Source of the DNA: a virus
Virus record (IMG/VR): IMGVR_UViG_3300017788_000046
Span: 1-44,472 of that record
Length of the DNA stretch: 44,472 nt
Reading direction: 5' to 3' (one strand)
A program made the position numbers and the translations under genes. Positions 7,545-14,082 of the stretch are shown here, piece by piece. The notes under the pieces were generated by a model that had not been told where the DNA came from, ran no database searches, and saw only the letters and a program-made list of their open reading frames with translations. Numbering within the stretch: the stretch's first letter is position 1; every line of letters begins with the position of its first letter.

Positions 7545-7823
7545 TTAGTAAGTAACACCTATTTGATTATTATCAACATCAAATACTGGATACTTGCGAG
7601 CGCGGCTAACTGCGGTATCTCCTACAGGATTTACCTTGTTTGCCTCTTCTGAGTTTACAAAACCATAGTTGTAGAAAGGATGAAGACTGTTGCGATTAGC
7701 AGTAGTAATCTCTTCTCCAGTTCCAGCAGCTACAGTGGTGTTGGGACGAGCCTTGCGGTACTTACCGTCAGTTGCTCCGTCTGCCATGCTTTGATTAAGT
7801 GAGCGTGATTCGTTAGTTGCCAT
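7545..7823 (-). CDS. Hypothetical protein, 92 aa
   Basis: Less basic than its neighbours; it carries NSLHPFYNYGFVNSEEANKV and ends VFDVDNNQIGVTY. The Tyr/Asn-rich style resembles small virion-associated proteins, but I recognise no family. It is separated by 3 bases from the upstream 72-aa gene. Confidence 0.65.
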   Translation of the reverse strand: MATNESRSLNQSMADGATDGKYRKARPNTTVAAGTGEEITTANRNSLHPFYNYGFVNSEEANKVNPVGDTAVSRARKYPVFDVDNNQIGVTY

Positions 7824-7826
7824 TAT

Positions 7827-8045
7827 TTATCCATTCTTTTTCTTAGGTGAAACAACTTTTACCGAGGACATTGGTTCCCTATAATCTTTAGCCGCATCTT
7901 TTCCGGTATTTGTCCACGGATCGGCTTTGTCTGCAGCATTCTTTTTTTGAGCAGCACCAACCGCACTGCCAAAAGCTCTCATTGTTAGCTCGTGAGTACG
8001 AATTGAGTTAACAGTTCTACGAGTGTCTTTGTCGCGTCTAAACAT
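7827..8045 (-). CDS. Basic hypothetical protein, 72 aa
   Basis: Starts MFRRDKDTRRTVNSIRTHE and ends with a PKKKNG tail. Probably one helix (HELTMRAFGSAVGAAQKKNA) between charged tails. It overlaps the 87-aa gene upstream by 8 bases. Function unknown. Confidence 0.6.
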   Translation of the reverse strand: MFRRDKDTRRTVNSIRTHELTMRAFGSAVGAAQKKNAADKADPWTNTGKDAAKDYREPMSSVKVVSPKKKNG

Positions 8046-8301
8046 CTTTTCTTTCCGATCTAGGAGTTTTTATAACTCTTGAGCCAAGACCAATCTGAGG
8101 ACCGCCACGAGTCATACCCATAGCTTCTGCGGGACGACGCTCATTTACGCGTTGCTTACGAAGTTTGGATAGATGAGAGACATCTGAAGGAGTCACTCGT
8201 CCTCCTGGAGCTTCCTCCATTAAACGACGAAGATAATCTTCCTTAATCTCAGTCTTTGGACGACGACGTGGATCCGTGCCTCTACGTGGTGGATTACTCA
8301 T
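8038..8301 (-). CDS. Arg-rich hypothetical protein, 87 aa
   Basis: N-terminal TDPRRRPKTEIKEDYLRRL, then a helical segment with LSKLRKQRVNERRPAEAMG. Strongly basic; no family recognised. Its ATG sits inside an ATGA overlap with the stop of the 45-aa gene upstream, which supports both starts. Confidence 0.6.
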   Translation of the reverse strand: MSNPPRRGTDPRRRPKTEIKEDYLRRLMEEAPGGRVTPSDVSHLSKLRKQRVNERRPAEAMGMTRGGPQIGLGSRVIKTPRSERKDV

Positions 8302-8435
8302 GTCTTTTTCTTCTTTTTCTTCTTTACGTCTTTATCTTTAGATTTAGGTTTTAAATCCTCTGTTTTAAGTGCTTTTAAAGGTACGACCTTGTACTTTGGA
8401 GTAGTGCTTAGTACGTCCTTATTTTTCATGCTCAT
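8298..8435 (-). CDS. 45-aa lysine-tailed small protein
   Basis: Short frame I found by reading the gap between two genes. It starts MSMKNKDVLSTTPKYKVV and ends in a run of about nine Lys before the stop. TAGGAGAAACT lies just ahead of the ATG, and the stop forms an ATGA overlap with the next gene, so it fits the operon exactly. The polylysine tail suggests binding to nucleic acid or another polyanion; this is inference. Confidence 0.65.
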   Translation of the reverse strand: MSMKNKDVLSTTPKYKVVPLKALKTEDLKPKSKDKDVKKKKKKKT

Positions 8436-8465
8436 AGTTTCTCCTATTATTGGTCCTGTGTACCC

Positions 8466-8873
8466 TTAAAGTTTGCCGCCTGGAGTACTCCTACGCTGCC
8501 TATCTGAAGCGACTCCTCCCTTACGCCAGCTAGCAGAACTTCGCTGTCCTGTAGCCATAGTCTTTTGTCCAGAGGCCGTTCCAGCTTTTTTAGGCACTTT
8601 TGTAATTCTTGGACGAATTACTTTTTTGGTCCTAGCTACAAACTTCTTACTGTTTCTATACTTAGATATAGCTCCAGGAGATCCCGGATTTAAATTCATA
8701 GACTGCCTAGATACCCAGGGAGCATCACGAACTACTCGATCCCATCTTAGGGTAGAAAAAGAATTAACCTTAGTTTGAGCAACCCTAGGTTTTTTTCCTA
8801 TTTTTTTAGGAGCAGAATGCGCTTTATGTGGGCGAGGAGCTCTAGGAGCTTTAGGCTGTCGTGGCTTAGTCAT
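8466..8873 (-). CDS. Protamine-like basic protein, 135 aa
   Basis: Almost entirely Arg/Lys/Pro/Ser. The N-terminus MTKPRQPKAPRAPRPHKAH and the later KKVIRPRITKVPKKAG give a very high positive charge with few acidic residues. A short segment DAPWVSRQSMNLNPGSPGAI looks more structured. It may neutralise DNA in the capsid or bind RNA; nothing in the sequence decides. Its ATG overlaps the stop of the zinc-knuckle gene upstream. Confidence 0.6.
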   Translation of the reverse strand: MTKPRQPKAPRAPRPHKAHSAPKKIGKKPRVAQTKVNSFSTLRWDRVVRDAPWVSRQSMNLNPGSPGAISKYRNSKKFVARTKKVIRPRITKVPKKAGTASGQKTMATGQRSSASWRKGGVASDRQRRSTPGGKL

Positions 8874-9025
8874 TTACGCACACTCATGGCTGATTTAGCT
8901 TGTTTTGTATATGCAGCGTTACGACAAGACACGCAAAGCTTGGTTACCCCAGAAAATAAATTTTCTACTGGAGTCATAAGAATTTTGCAACTAGGGCATT
9001 CAACGCTAGAATTATAAACTGTCAC
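8870..9025 (-). CDS. 51-aa zinc-ribbon protein
   Basis: Frame found by reading the gap. GTG start at 9025 in a GTGA overlap with the preceding gene; its stop forms ATGA with the following gene. The product has VECPSCK (Cys10, Cys13) and KLCVSCR (Cys31, Cys34): two CxxC pairs 17 residues apart, a classic minimal zinc ribbon, followed by a basic tail. Such mini-ribbons often bind nucleic acid or partner proteins. The precise coupling at both ends makes it a confident gene. Confidence 0.75.
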   Translation of the reverse strand: MTVYNSSVECPSCKILMTPVENLFSGVTKLCVSCRNAAYTKQAKSAMSVRK

Positions 9026-9381
9026 CAAAATCCACCGCTTTGTGCGTTTCTTAAGGTGCCTTGATAGCCTGCCTGAGAAGCTGTAAAATCTACCCTTGTT
9101 GGCTGGAATTCTTCGTCTACGTTCATAACATCCAGTACAGATAGGGCTCTAGTTCTGTAGCCAAACTTTGGTGGGAAAGGATCTATTTGAGGAAGGTTGG
9201 GACGAACAGCATTTTGAAGAACGTTTCCAGGCATAGTTATGGAGTTTAAAGCTTGACTTAAAAGACGTTCTTGTACTGAGGCAAATGGCCCCATGTAGTC
9301 ATATCGTATGCCGACCTCTTGTTGGTCTGCAACTATTCCTCTGGGCTTACTACGATCATATATTGAATCTTGTGAGTTCAT
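9022..9381 (-). CDS. Hypothetical protein, 119 aa (possibly structural)
   Basis: Not as basic as its neighbours. It contains YDYMGPFASVQERLLSQALN and PNLPQIDPFPPKFGYRTRAL, Pro/Phe/Tyr-rich segments with a style common in small virion proteins, and ends SGGFW. No family recognised. It abuts the 181-aa gene with no gap. Confidence 0.65.
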   Translation of the reverse strand: MNSQDSIYDRSKPRGIVADQQEVGIRYDYMGPFASVQERLLSQALNSITMPGNVLQNAVRPNLPQIDPFPPKFGYRTRALSVLDVMNVDEEFQPTRVDFTASQAGYQGTLRNAQSGGFW

Positions 9382-9927
9382 TTAGTTCCACTTTGGCCTT
9401 AGATGTTTGAATTGATATCCTACTCGAGGATTAAATTCAGCTGGGATATTAGAAGAAATATTAGCTTTGCCATCATTGACAAGTTTTTGATTTTCGCCAA
9501 TTTCAGTCTTAGGCGCATTTCTACGCATAAGCATGTTAATAGCCCCGTTATTATCCACAACGGAGTAAAGATTTTTATTAAGTCTTCGATCTGGTTTTAG
9601 AGCAGATGGCCACATGTATTGGGCAGGATCTATGCGCTCGCCTTTATGAACTCCGCGTTGATATCCGCGTTGAGTTTGTCTACTTTTTAATGAATCAAGA
9701 ACAGTGTCTGATACGGAATAAGGTTTACCTTTATCATCACGACGAGAACGAATAGTTCCTAGATAGCCGTCGGGATATTCAGCCTGTGGGGCACGACCAA
9801 CGCCCATACGAGCGTAGTCCATGTCGCTTCGTGGCACAACGGGAGTGCCTCCACCACCCATGGTGGTGTAGGCGCCTTGATACCCGTTGGCTCCAAGGTA
9901 TTGCCAATTTTGATGTGAGGAAGGCAT
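9382..9927 (-). CDS. Hypothetical protein, 181 aa (possibly structural)
   Basis: Gly/Tyr-rich N-terminus (NGYQGAYTTMGGGGTPVV), then AEYPDGYLGTIRSRR, a charged middle and a C-terminal NPRVGYQFKHLRPKWN. The Gly/Asn/Tyr-rich, Arg-containing composition suggests a virion-associated protein, which is inference from composition only. It is the first gene of the basic block, 15 bases after the 99-aa membrane-type gene. Confidence 0.6.
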   Translation of the reverse strand: MPSSHQNWQYLGANGYQGAYTTMGGGGTPVVPRSDMDYARMGVGRAPQAEYPDGYLGTIRSRRDDKGKPYSVSDTVLDSLKSRQTQRGYQRGVHKGERIDPAQYMWPSALKPDRRLNKNLYSVVDNNGAINMLMRRNAPKTEIGENQKLVNDGKANISSNIPAEFNPRVGYQFKHLRPKWN

Positions 9928-9942
9928 ACCTTTAGTTTACTT

Positions 9943-10242
9943 CTATTTGCCTTTGGCGACTTCCTTAGCTGAAGCTTTTCTTGCTTCTTCAGCAAGTTTA
10001 ACTGAGAGTTCTGCAGCTGCAGCTGAGGCAACTCGGCCAAAAGCTGGATCTTTCTTATTTGCCCAACGAAGAACGGTGGGGATAAGTGATGCCCAGAGAG
10101 CATTTGCTACCAAAAACCACTCACTAGCTCCAAAAGCTAAAGGAGAAGCTATGCCACTGCTTTGAGTTACGATCATAACCGCGGCTACAACTTGACCTAG
10201 AAGGTTGCGTACATACGATTCTATTGCCGGATTTATTTTCAT
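9943..10242 (-). CDS. Small membrane protein, holin-like candidate, 99 aa
   Basis: Two hydrophobic segments (about residues 13-36, LLGQVVAAVMIVTQSSGIAS, and 42-58, FLVANALWASLIPTVLR) followed by a charged, Ala/Lys/Glu-rich cytoplasmic tail (70-99). Size and layout fit class II holins, and it is ATGA-coupled to another one-helix membrane protein just upstream, as in holin pairs. No endolysin gene is adjacent, so the role is tentative. Confidence 0.5.
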   Translation of the reverse strand: MKINPAIESYVRNLLGQVVAAVMIVTQSSGIASPLAFGASEWFLVANALWASLIPTVLRWANKKDPAFGRVASAAAAELSVKLAEEARKASAKEVAKGK

Positions 10243-10436
10243 TTATCTTCCTTGCTAGTCAACAAGCGATGAATTTCATCTACCTTGTCTTTGACTGATC
10301 CTCCACCATTTGGTTTAAGTTCAGCCAAATATTCAAATACTAATCTCTTCACAAGCCTAGAAATTCTTAATTCTACTATACCCAGTAAAGTTAATATACC
10401 AATTGCGATAGATAAGGCAACTTGCAGATCTGTCAT
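10239..10436 (-). CDS. Single-helix membrane protein, holin/antiholin-like, 65 aa
   Basis: N-terminal hydrophobic helix (VALSIAIGILTLLGIVELRI) followed by a basic stretch and a charged helical tail (DKVDEIHRLLTSKEDK). AAGGA stands ahead of the ATG, just after the terminator at 10450-10501. It is coupled to the two-helix protein downstream; together they could form a holin pair. No other family signal. Confidence 0.5.
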   Translation of the reverse strand: MTDLQVALSIAIGILTLLGIVELRISRLVKRLVFEYLAELKPNGGGSVKDKVDEIHRLLTSKEDK

Positions 10437-10449
10437 GTCATAAAATCCT

Positions 10450-10501
10450 TAAAAAATAATGGAGTTAATGTATGGCATATCATGCAACACATTAACCCCA
10501 T
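10450..10501 (-). terminator. Intrinsic terminator after the metallophosphoesterase gene
   Basis: On the minus strand ATGGGGTTAATGT (10501-10489) pairs with ACATTAACTCCAT (10471-10459): 13 pairs including one G-U. It is followed at once by TATTTTTT. A smaller GCAT/ATGC pairing lies inside the loop. It sits 25 bases after the stop of the 398-aa gene and before the next ribosome-binding site. Confidence 0.75.
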
Positions 10502-10525
10502 TAAAACGGTAAACACGGAAAAATT

Positions 10526-11722
10526 TTACAGAGAGGCCGAAAATTCTTGTCCGCGGTATAGAGTTTTACCGTCATCTATGTGAACTAAGTCCACATGGAA
10601 AGATCCTTCTGGCTTATACGTAATGACAGCCATACCTTGTTGCCAGTTCTCATAATAAGTTACTGGACGACCGTCAATTCCCACAGAACCCTTAACACTA
10701 GGTACAGCGCCATCTACACGGCATAGACAGCCGGGACTAATTGCCATAACTTTGATTTTACCTGCACGGTCGAAAGTTGTTTTTGACTGAATCTCTTGCC
10801 TGTGAATGTGTCCAAACACTGTAGAGATGTGTGGCATTTCATTTGTGTATGAAGCTGCTGTTGATCCATTTGATTTAACTTTATCTCCATGGATTGCTCG
10901 TAGACTGTCATTAATCCACCACATACCTGCTGGGTAAGCATCAATGTACTCCACATCAAGTTCATCAAGACGAAGTAAATAAGGTAACGACATTACTGGC
11001 CAAGAATCTGGAACATTTGCTCTACGCAATGCAAAAGCAGATAAAGCATTTGCTTGAACAAACCTTTGCATTCTACGATCATGATTTCCCTCTAAAACAA
11101 CGATCTTAGCATCAGGTGCAGCAGCTCTTTGTTGTCCTAAAAATAGGTGGCCTCTATCAATGGCATTTTGAGTTGTAAACGCAAATGCAGCTTCTTGTTC
11201 ATATTTTCCTTGAGCAGGAAGATCAAGAAAATCTCCAAGATTTACTACTTGCTCTACGCCATTTTCATGTTCTAAGGCTGACAAAACTTGTAACGCAACA
11301 TCCATTGCTGCATCATCGTGAAAAGGATCTAAGCCCTCATCAAATTGTCTAAATCCTATTTGAGGATCTGGGAGAATTACTGCTTGTTTCCAACCACCAA
11401 TTAATGCAGGAGCTTTTTTAGGTTTTGCTGGAGACTTTATAACTACGGGTTGAGCAGGTTGAACAACAGGCCATTCCGGTCCCTGTTCCCATTTAGGACT
11501 TATCTGTATGCCTACAAGATCTTTAGTTTGTATTTCTCCGTCGGCATCTTTAGCTGCAGTTTGATAGAGGCTTACTCTACTAATCTTTCCAACCTCATCA
11601 AGGTCTATATTGTTTCTATCTAAAAGGTCTTTAATTACACCAAGAGCGTCTTTATTGGCATTTTCTGCCCTAAAATTTTTTAGAGCATCTCCAATGTTTA
11701 ATTCATCCACAGGCAGGCACAT
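10526..11722 (-). CDS. Calcineurin-like metallophosphoesterase
   Basis: 398 residues. The C-terminal two thirds carry the ordered metal-binding motifs of the family: LPDPQIG (Asp119, Gln121), NLGDFLD (163-167), EGNHDRR (GNHD 212-215), IHGDK and VFGHIH. These bind two divalent metals and hydrolyse phosphate esters, with substrates ranging from nucleotides to nucleic acids. GNHD and GHxH are both intact, so it is likely active. The first ~110 residues are a separate helical and Lys/Pro-rich region. The first ATG overlaps the upstream HTH gene by 25 bases; an in-frame GTG at codon 5 is an alternative start. A strong terminator follows. Confidence 0.85.
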   Translation of the reverse strand: MCLPVDELNIGDALKNFRAENANKDALGVIKDLLDRNNIDLDEVGKISRVSLYQTAAKDADGEIQTKDLVGIQISPKWEQGPEWPVVQPAQPVVIKSPAKPKKAPALIGGWKQAVILPDPQIGFRQFDEGLDPFHDDAAMDVALQVLSALEHENGVEQVVNLGDFLDLPAQGKYEQEAAFAFTTQNAIDRGHLFLGQQRAAAPDAKIVVLEGNHDRRMQRFVQANALSAFALRRANVPDSWPVMSLPYLLRLDELDVEYIDAYPAGMWWINDSLRAIHGDKVKSNGSTAASYTNEMPHISTVFGHIHRQEIQSKTTFDRAGKIKVMAISPGCLCRVDGAVPSVKGSVGIDGRPVTYYENWQQGMAVITYKPEGSFHVDLVHIDDGKTLYRGQEFSASL

Positions 11723-11946
11723 CCTTTCATTCTATGTTTACGGATGGTTTCTGTAGATACTTCAAATCCAATAGTTTTAAGAAATAAAGATAATTTATGG
11801 TTTGATATTGGATCATCAAAGAGAAGGCTTTCTGCATCCTTTTTATCTTGATCTTTCAATTTTTCTATCCACTCACCAAGAGCACATAATTTTGTACTAT
11901 GTATATTATTTTGTTTTTTAAACTCAGCTAGGGCCTCCGCTAGCAT
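11698..11946 (-). CDS. Putative helix-turn-helix DNA-binding protein, 82 aa
   Basis: A helical protein ending with an HTH-like SNHKLSLFLKTIGFEVSTET followed by IRKHRMKGCACL. Many small actinophage HTH proteins end in such an R-x-HR-x2-x-C-x-C tail. It could regulate transcription or act in packaging. It starts after a terminator and has its own AGGGAG ribosome-binding site; the phosphoesterase follows with a 25-base overlap. Confidence 0.5.
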   Translation of the reverse strand: MLAEALAEFKKQNNIHSTKLCALGEWIEKLKDQDKKDAESLLFDDPISNHKLSLFLKTIGFEVSTETIRKHRMKGCACLWMN

Positions 11947-11960
11947 TTTGTTCTCCCTAT

Positions 11961-11997
11961 TAAAATAAGAAACCGATATAGGTGTTTCCCATACCGG
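11961..11997 (-). terminator. Intrinsic terminator after the 119-aa gene
   Basis: Minus strand CCGGTATGGG (11997-11988), loop of five bases, CCTATATCGG (11982-11973): ten pairs with two G-U, followed by TTTCTTATTTT. It lies just downstream of the gene at 12016-12375 and before the ribosome-binding site of the HTH gene. Confidence 0.65.
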
Positions 11998-12015
11998 CTC
12001 TTATACTACACGTGT

Positions 12016-12375
12016 TTAGTACGAAGTAGCAACTCCATCACTGAAGTTTGGATTAGTGCGGTTAATGACAGACTTAAACTTACGACCATTAGCCTGAGTA
12101 GACGCAGCCTCTGGGCTGGTTGACTTTAGGTATGAGGTCTTAATTCCGTAAGCTGCACCGTTACGATCACGTCCAGCAGGAACATTCTTGCGAATGCCTA
12201 CAGGCTGTGAGTAAGGGTCTCCAGCGGCGGTGTTACCCTTCTTAACAAGGGTGCCTTTCTTAGGCTTACCTACGCTGAATTTAACGCCGTCCTTGTACAT
12301 TGGCTGGCGAGGTGCGCCAGTCTTTGCCATACCTGCCAGAGCTTCCTCTGGGGTTGGAATAGATTGTTTGGCCAT
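12016..12375 (-). CDS. Hypothetical basic protein in its own transcription unit, 119 aa
   Basis: Starts MAKQSIPTPEEALAGMAKTG; the rest is Lys/Gly/Ser/Asn-rich and ends NPNFSDGVATSY. It resembles in composition the proteins at 7545-9927 and has no recognised domain. AAGGAAAGAACAC precedes the ATG. It is bracketed by a promoter-like/palindromic site (12391-12410) and a terminator (11961-11997), which suggests separate, possibly strong, expression such as that of an abundant virion or DNA-binding protein; this is inference. Confidence 0.65.
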   Translation of the reverse strand: MAKQSIPTPEEALAGMAKTGAPRQPMYKDGVKFSVGKPKKGTLVKKGNTAAGDPYSQPVGIRKNVPAGRDRNGAAYGIKTSYLKSTSPEAASTQANGRKFKSVINRTNPNFSDGVATSY

Positions 12376-12390
12376 GTGTTCTTTCCTTAA

Positions 12391-12410
12391 GGTTATAGTT
12401 GAGATCTCAA
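12391..12410 (-). promoter_or_regulatory. Candidate -10 box next to a 12-bp palindrome
   Basis: In the gap after spoVS, TTGAGATCTCAA (12399-12410) is a perfect 12-bp palindrome. One base further along the minus strand is TATAAC (12397-12392), five of six matches to the sigma-70-type -10 consensus. No good -35 lies 16-18 bases upstream, so an activator or repressor site is possible. It would drive only the single gene that ends at the terminator at 11961-11997. Confidence 0.35.
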
Positions 12411-12423
12411 AACCAACGGTACA

Positions 12424-12708
12424 TTAGCTTACGTTGATTGTAAAGACTATTGCAGAAATTTGTCCATCTCTGGAGTCTACTGTGGTAAATCCGGGCCTAC
12501 ACGTTAGGTCTAAACCTCTTGGAGCCACATATCCACGGGCTATTGCTATTGCTTTTACCGCTTGATTTACCGCTGATGCCCCTACAGCACGTAATTTTAC
12601 GGTTGGATTTTCATACAGAGCGTGGGCTATAGCAGACCCTACTGACTGGGCATTAGACCCAGCGCTTACTCGCAGGAACTTATCATCCTGCTCTTTTATT
12701 TCACTCAC
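12424..12708 (-). CDS. spoVS: SpoVS-family protein
   Basis: 94 residues matching the SpoVS family along most of its length: FLRVSAGSNAQSVGSAIAHAL, then RAVGASAVNQAVKAIAIARG, GYVAPRGLDLTCRPGF and a final strand AIVFTINV. The ASAVNQAVKAIAIARG(F/Y)VAP core is diagnostic. SpoVS is a small ALBA-like protein needed for normal spore-coat and septation steps in Bacillus and is widespread in non-sporulators, where it is thought to bind nucleic acid. The start is a GTG at 12708 with AAAGGA about ten bases ahead. It is separated from the RuvC-like gene by 46 bases with no gene. Its role in a phage is unknown. Confidence 0.88.
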   Translation of the reverse strand: MSEIKEQDDKFLRVSAGSNAQSVGSAIAHALYENPTVKLRAVGASAVNQAVKAIAIARGYVAPRGLDLTCRPGFTTVDSRDGQISAIVFTINVS

Positions 12709-12754
12709 GAATTTATATTCCTTTGGTGTCGATTAATATAGACGCCCTCAGGAA

Positions 12755-13339
12755 TTAGGTTAGGGGATACTCCCTATATTTTGGGTCTAAAAGCTTTTTA
12801 ATTACATCTTTTTCATAGGCAGTGTCGGCCCTACTAGCAGCTATTCTAGCTAGAGCATAGGAATCTGCGGCATTATCGTCAGTAAATTCTACGTCCCATT
12901 TCTTAAAAACATTTAAAAGAATCTGATTCTTTTTGATTCCAGTGCCTTTTCCGGTTACATACTTTTTAAGCATTGCTGGGGCTACTAGAAGGGGATAAGC
13001 AGCATCAGAGTCATAAAGCCAGGACCGAAGTTCTAACTTAACCATGCCCCCTAATTCACCAGCCATATGAGCCATTTGGGCCCCATAAGCATAGCCTTCT
13101 ATAGCTGAAGCTTTAATATTTTTAGCCTGCTCAAAAATTTCTAAACCCATAAAGGAAGCTATATCCCTCAAACGCTCTACCCCTCGCATAGGCGAGGTAT
13201 AAACCATAGTTTTATAAAGAGTGCAATCTTCATTTATTAACGTAAACGCAAATCCACTGTATGACTGATCTATGCCTAAATACTTTATAGAGTCATCAGT
13301 TAAATCTAATCCTCCGTCAAAAACTGGATTACGAGCCAC
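12755..13339 (-). CDS. RuvC-like Holliday junction resolvase
   Basis: 194 residues with the RNase H-fold resolvase layout: YLGIDQSYSGFA (Asp24), SAIEGYAYG (Glu81) and TDDNAADSYALA (Asp154/155 and Asp159), plus the AP-x2-LKKYVTGKG loop typical of RuvC relatives. These acidic residues bind the two catalytic metals. It would resolve branched replication and recombination intermediates before packaging. All catalytic acids are present. It overlaps the DUF6378-like gene by 11 bases. A second, unrelated resolvase-type nuclease lies at 15233-15550. Confidence 0.85.
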   Translation of the reverse strand: MARNPVFDGGLDLTDDSIKYLGIDQSYSGFAFTLINEDCTLYKTMVYTSPMRGVERLRDIASFMGLEIFEQAKNIKASAIEGYAYGAQMAHMAGELGGMVKLELRSWLYDSDAAYPLLVAPAMLKKYVTGKGTGIKKNQILLNVFKKWDVEFTDDNAADSYALARIAASRADTAYEKDVIKKLLDPKYREYPLT

Positions 13340-13697
13340 GGCGTGTTCTCTCGTCCTTAATCATTTGAATAGTGCCAAAGTATCCTGCGCCGTCCACCAA
13401 GTTATCTCTCTTAGGTTGATATGCCTCTCTAGCAAGTTTTACTCCAACCATACATAATCCAACCTGTTCTGGGCTAATCTTGTACCCCAGGATCGCAGAC
13501 CAGATCTGTGCAATACGGGTGAAGTTATCTAATGGGTGATCATAGGATTGATTACGATCACCGGTAATAAGTCTTTGAGCCTCTTCAAGAATAGTTTCCT
13601 TAGGTTGTAAATCTTCTTGCACGGCTTTTAAATCCTCCCCCGTCTGATGTTCTTCTAGTGAGCTCTCTGGATACCACTTGAGAATCCCGTTCGACAT
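13329..13697 (-). CDS. DUF6378-like phage protein
   Basis: 122 residues. The segment from residue 36 (ILEEAQRLITGDRNQSYDHP, then NFTRIAQIWSAILG and KLAREAYQPKRDNLVDGAGY) matches the phage/prophage family DUF6378, whose members have an all-alpha, nucleotide-pyrophosphohydrolase-like look but no proven function. The ATG at 13697 makes a 98-base overlap with the preceding gene. An in-frame GTG at 13622 with GGGGAGGA upstream would shorten the overlap to 23 bases and keep the whole conserved domain, so the start is uncertain. Confidence 0.75.
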   Translation of the reverse strand: MSNGILKWYPESSLEEHQTGEDLKAVQEDLQPKETILEEAQRLITGDRNQSYDHPLDNFTRIAQIWSAILGYKISPEQVGLCMVGVKLAREAYQPKRDNLVDGAGYFGTIQMIKDERTRRGS

Positions 13698-14082
13698 TTT
13701 CCGCCCTCGTTTCTAGTATCTTTCTGAATGCGTATTTCGTATCCAGATCCTCTTTTAATTCTAATACTTTTGGATCTGCAGCAATACTAGCTTTTGCAAC
13801 AGCTACTCTATCCCCCTTTGTACCGGCCCAATTCGAAAGCATTGCTTGTGCTTCTACAGTATCTAAAAATCTTTGAGCTTCTCTTTCATTAATAACAGCA
13901 ACGGCTCTAGCTCCAGAAAGATGATCGTTCCATTGAGTAAATTGAACAAAAAGATCCATCAAACCTTCGTCATCTAATTCAGTTATTTCTCTAGGAAGTA
14001 GAGGTATAGGAAAATCAGGTTTTGCAGAAAGGGTTACACCTAAAGAATTTAACGATTCTAATACTTTTCTGCTTATACTCAT
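13600..14082 (-). CDS. Hypothetical helical protein, 160 aa
   Basis: Predicted mostly alpha-helical, with a middle (DLFVQFTQWNDHLSGARAVA, then NEREAQRFLDTVEAQAML) and a basic C-terminus ending in an SRARR-type tail. Such coiled, basic-tailed proteins often sit beside recombination genes in actinophages, but I recognise no named family. It starts directly at the stop of the exonuclease gene and its end overlaps the next gene. Confidence 0.65.
   Translation of the reverse strand: MSISRKVLESLNSLGVTLSAKPDFPIPLLPREITELDDEGLMDLFVQFTQWNDHLSGARAVAVINEREAQRFLDTVEAQAMLSNWAGTKGDRVAVAKASIAADPKVLELKEDLDTKYAFRKILETRAENVERDSQVVSRELTRRTSDGGGFKSRARRFTT

Noticed and set aside
8473-9017. Plus-strand frames of 80-101 codons opposite the basic protein genes
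   Set aside because: Antisense to the coupled genes at 8466-9025, which have overlapping start/stop signals; the plus frames do not.
9759-10103. 114-codon minus frame overlapping the membrane-protein gene
   Set aside because: Out-of-frame reading of the 99-aa and 181-aa genes; Gln/Leu-rich composition fits a frame shadow.
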